64,000 nt of DNA from Calonectria ilicicola (Eukaryota; Ascomycota; Sordariomycetes; Hypocreales; Nectriaceae): positions 2,790,001 to 2,854,000 of the forward strand of contig CP085826.1 in assembly GCA_020809705.1 (NCBI GenBank), read 5' to 3'. The translations under genes were made by a program, and so were the position numbers. Within the stretch, counting starts at the first letter, position 1. Each line of letters begins with the position of its first letter. Shown piece by piece: positions 63,001-64,000 of this stretch. The notes below the pieces were generated by a model that was not told the origin of the DNA, did no database searches, and was given only the letters and a program-made list of their open reading frames with translations.

Positions 63001-64000
63001 GTCGATTTCAGAATCACTCCTCCTCGGGAAACGATCCCAGTTGTTGCATCTGACGGTGTGGTAACAACTATGTTAATGTGGGATCCAACTGAAAAAGAGC
63101 ACCAGACTTCCACTACCGCTCCAACCGTTTTATTTGTCTCTGCCGCTGCACTTGACCATACGATGTATGCTCTCCCAACTATTGAAAAGAATGCAATAGA
63201 CTACTTTTGCGAGGCTGGATATCGCTCATACTGTCTCACTCATCGCCTCGGTCGGACATCTACCGCTCGTGAGGGATACACACCATATGATGTACGACTG
63301 GATATCCAGGCCGCTTTGACCTATATACGAAAGGTTGAAGGAGCTCGGGGTGGCACTACAAAACCATATGTAATCGCCCATTGCGTGGGTTCCATGGCTC
63401 TCTCCTGCGGGCTACTTGATGGCACCATTGCTGCGGATTCAATGAGCGGCATCACGGCGTCTATGGTTTTCATGAACCCCAAACTTGGAAAAGTGAATGA
63501 TATCATGGCTAGAGTCCCGATCAGTGTTTATCGTGGACTTGTTGGCGATTACTGGGACTGCTTCAGTAATCGCCACGACACATATTTCCAACAATTTCTC
63601 AACCAGCTTGTGCGCTTCTACCCAGTTGGAAGTGCTCGAGAGACTTGCAGATCAGTTGTCTGCCACAGAACACAGTTTGCTTTTGGCCGGTATGATATCG
63701 ACAATGAAACCCCATGGGACAGGACTGTATTTTCTAATTTGTTGCCTAGGCTGTGGTCCCACGAGAATCTCAACGAAGCTACTCACCGATATGCAGACAG
63801 ATTCCTGGGTGGCACTTCAATGAATTCAACAGGATGGCTCTTGAATAGCGGCAGGTCCGAGCATGTAACTGGAAACGCCACGCCATCATACGAAAGCTTA
63901 GTTACGCCTGAAAACATTAAACGCCTGAAGGGAGTACCAATTCTATTTCTTTCAGGGTCAGAAAACATGATATATACACCAGAAAATACGGATACTTCAT
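60018..64000 (+). CDS. GMC/cholesterol-oxidase-like flavoenzyme fused to an alpha/beta hydrolase (3' end outside window)
   Basis: Exons 60018-60636, 60695-61247, 61304-61626, 61683-61869, 61925-62163, 62217-62465, 62543-63689 and 63750 to beyond 64000 give at least 1189 residues. The N-terminal half is a FAD enzyme: DVVVIGTGYGGGVAASRMARG (76-96), LERGKERWPGEFPE, MSYGLGGTSLVNANVF, FFGAGSIGTTEILLRS, and the C-terminal HPIGGARVSSDG ... CDGAAIPAAVGINPFATI, as in cholesterol oxidases of the GMC group. A linker domain (about 725-900) leads to an alpha/beta hydrolase (about 900 onward) whose elbow reads AHCVGSMA, with Cys near 1004 where Ser is usual. Each splice join restores family sequence. Substrate is unknown; a sterol or other hydrophobic alcohol is inferred. 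Confidence 0.85.

Noticed and set aside
60018..64000. Reading the oxidase region as a broken pseudogene because of several stops
   Set aside because: Each stop falls within a short intron with consensus ends, and every join restores conserved family sequence in the right phase.

Overview
This window is nuclear DNA from a filamentous ascomycete, most likely a Sordariomycete and plausibly Hypocreales. Genes lie on both strands and are interrupted by short introns (about 45-260 bp, mostly 50-80). Donors are mostly GTANGT-like, leaders are pyrimidine-rich, and the predicted proteins match filamentous-fungal versions of core eukaryotic families closely. The species call is inference; no rRNA or mitochondrial marker is present.

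Layout, left to right: 5' end of a mitochondrial HMG-box-like protein (-, cut by the window edge); proteasome subunit PRE4 (+); hexosamine-pathway enzyme GFA1 (-, five exons, first coding exon only 5 nt); a 4.6 kb gene-free stretch; 26S ATPase RPT4 (-) bracketed by two inverted copies of a small TA-flanked MITE; PYM, an exon-junction-complex recycling factor (-); a PMC1-type calcium ATPase (+); QCR9 of respiratory complex III (+, with a GC-AG intron); the N-degron ubiquitin ligase UBR1 (+); and chromatin remodeller subunit RSC7 (+). Next comes about 11 kb (29.3-40.3 kb) without a convincing gene, rich in homopolymers and short repeats. It is followed by a Pho80/Clg1-like cyclin with a long intron-containing leader (+), a FAM192A/Fyv6-type splicing factor (+), TIM54 (-), the NDR kinase COT-1 (+) and the U2 snRNP protein PRP11/SF3A2 (-).

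The right-hand end (about 53.8-64 kb) looks accessory. It holds a class-III PLP aminotransferase resembling glutamate-1-semialdehyde aminomutase (-, with a second GC-AG intron), an AT-rich STAND/NLR-type NTPase with C-terminal TPRs and a Gly/Ser/Asn-rich N-terminal motif (+), and a very large eight-exon fusion of a GMC/cholesterol-oxidase-like flavoenzyme with an alpha/beta hydrolase whose nucleophile elbow has Cys in place of Ser (+, runs off the window).

Most genes are independent housekeeping loci rather than a pathway. Three belong directly to the ubiquitin-proteasome system (PRE4, RPT4, UBR1), and two to RNA processing or quality control on each side of the gene-poor gap (PYM; Fyv6-like and PRP11). 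Exon coordinates below were joined by hand from splice signals, reading-frame continuity and family similarity, with no transcript evidence.
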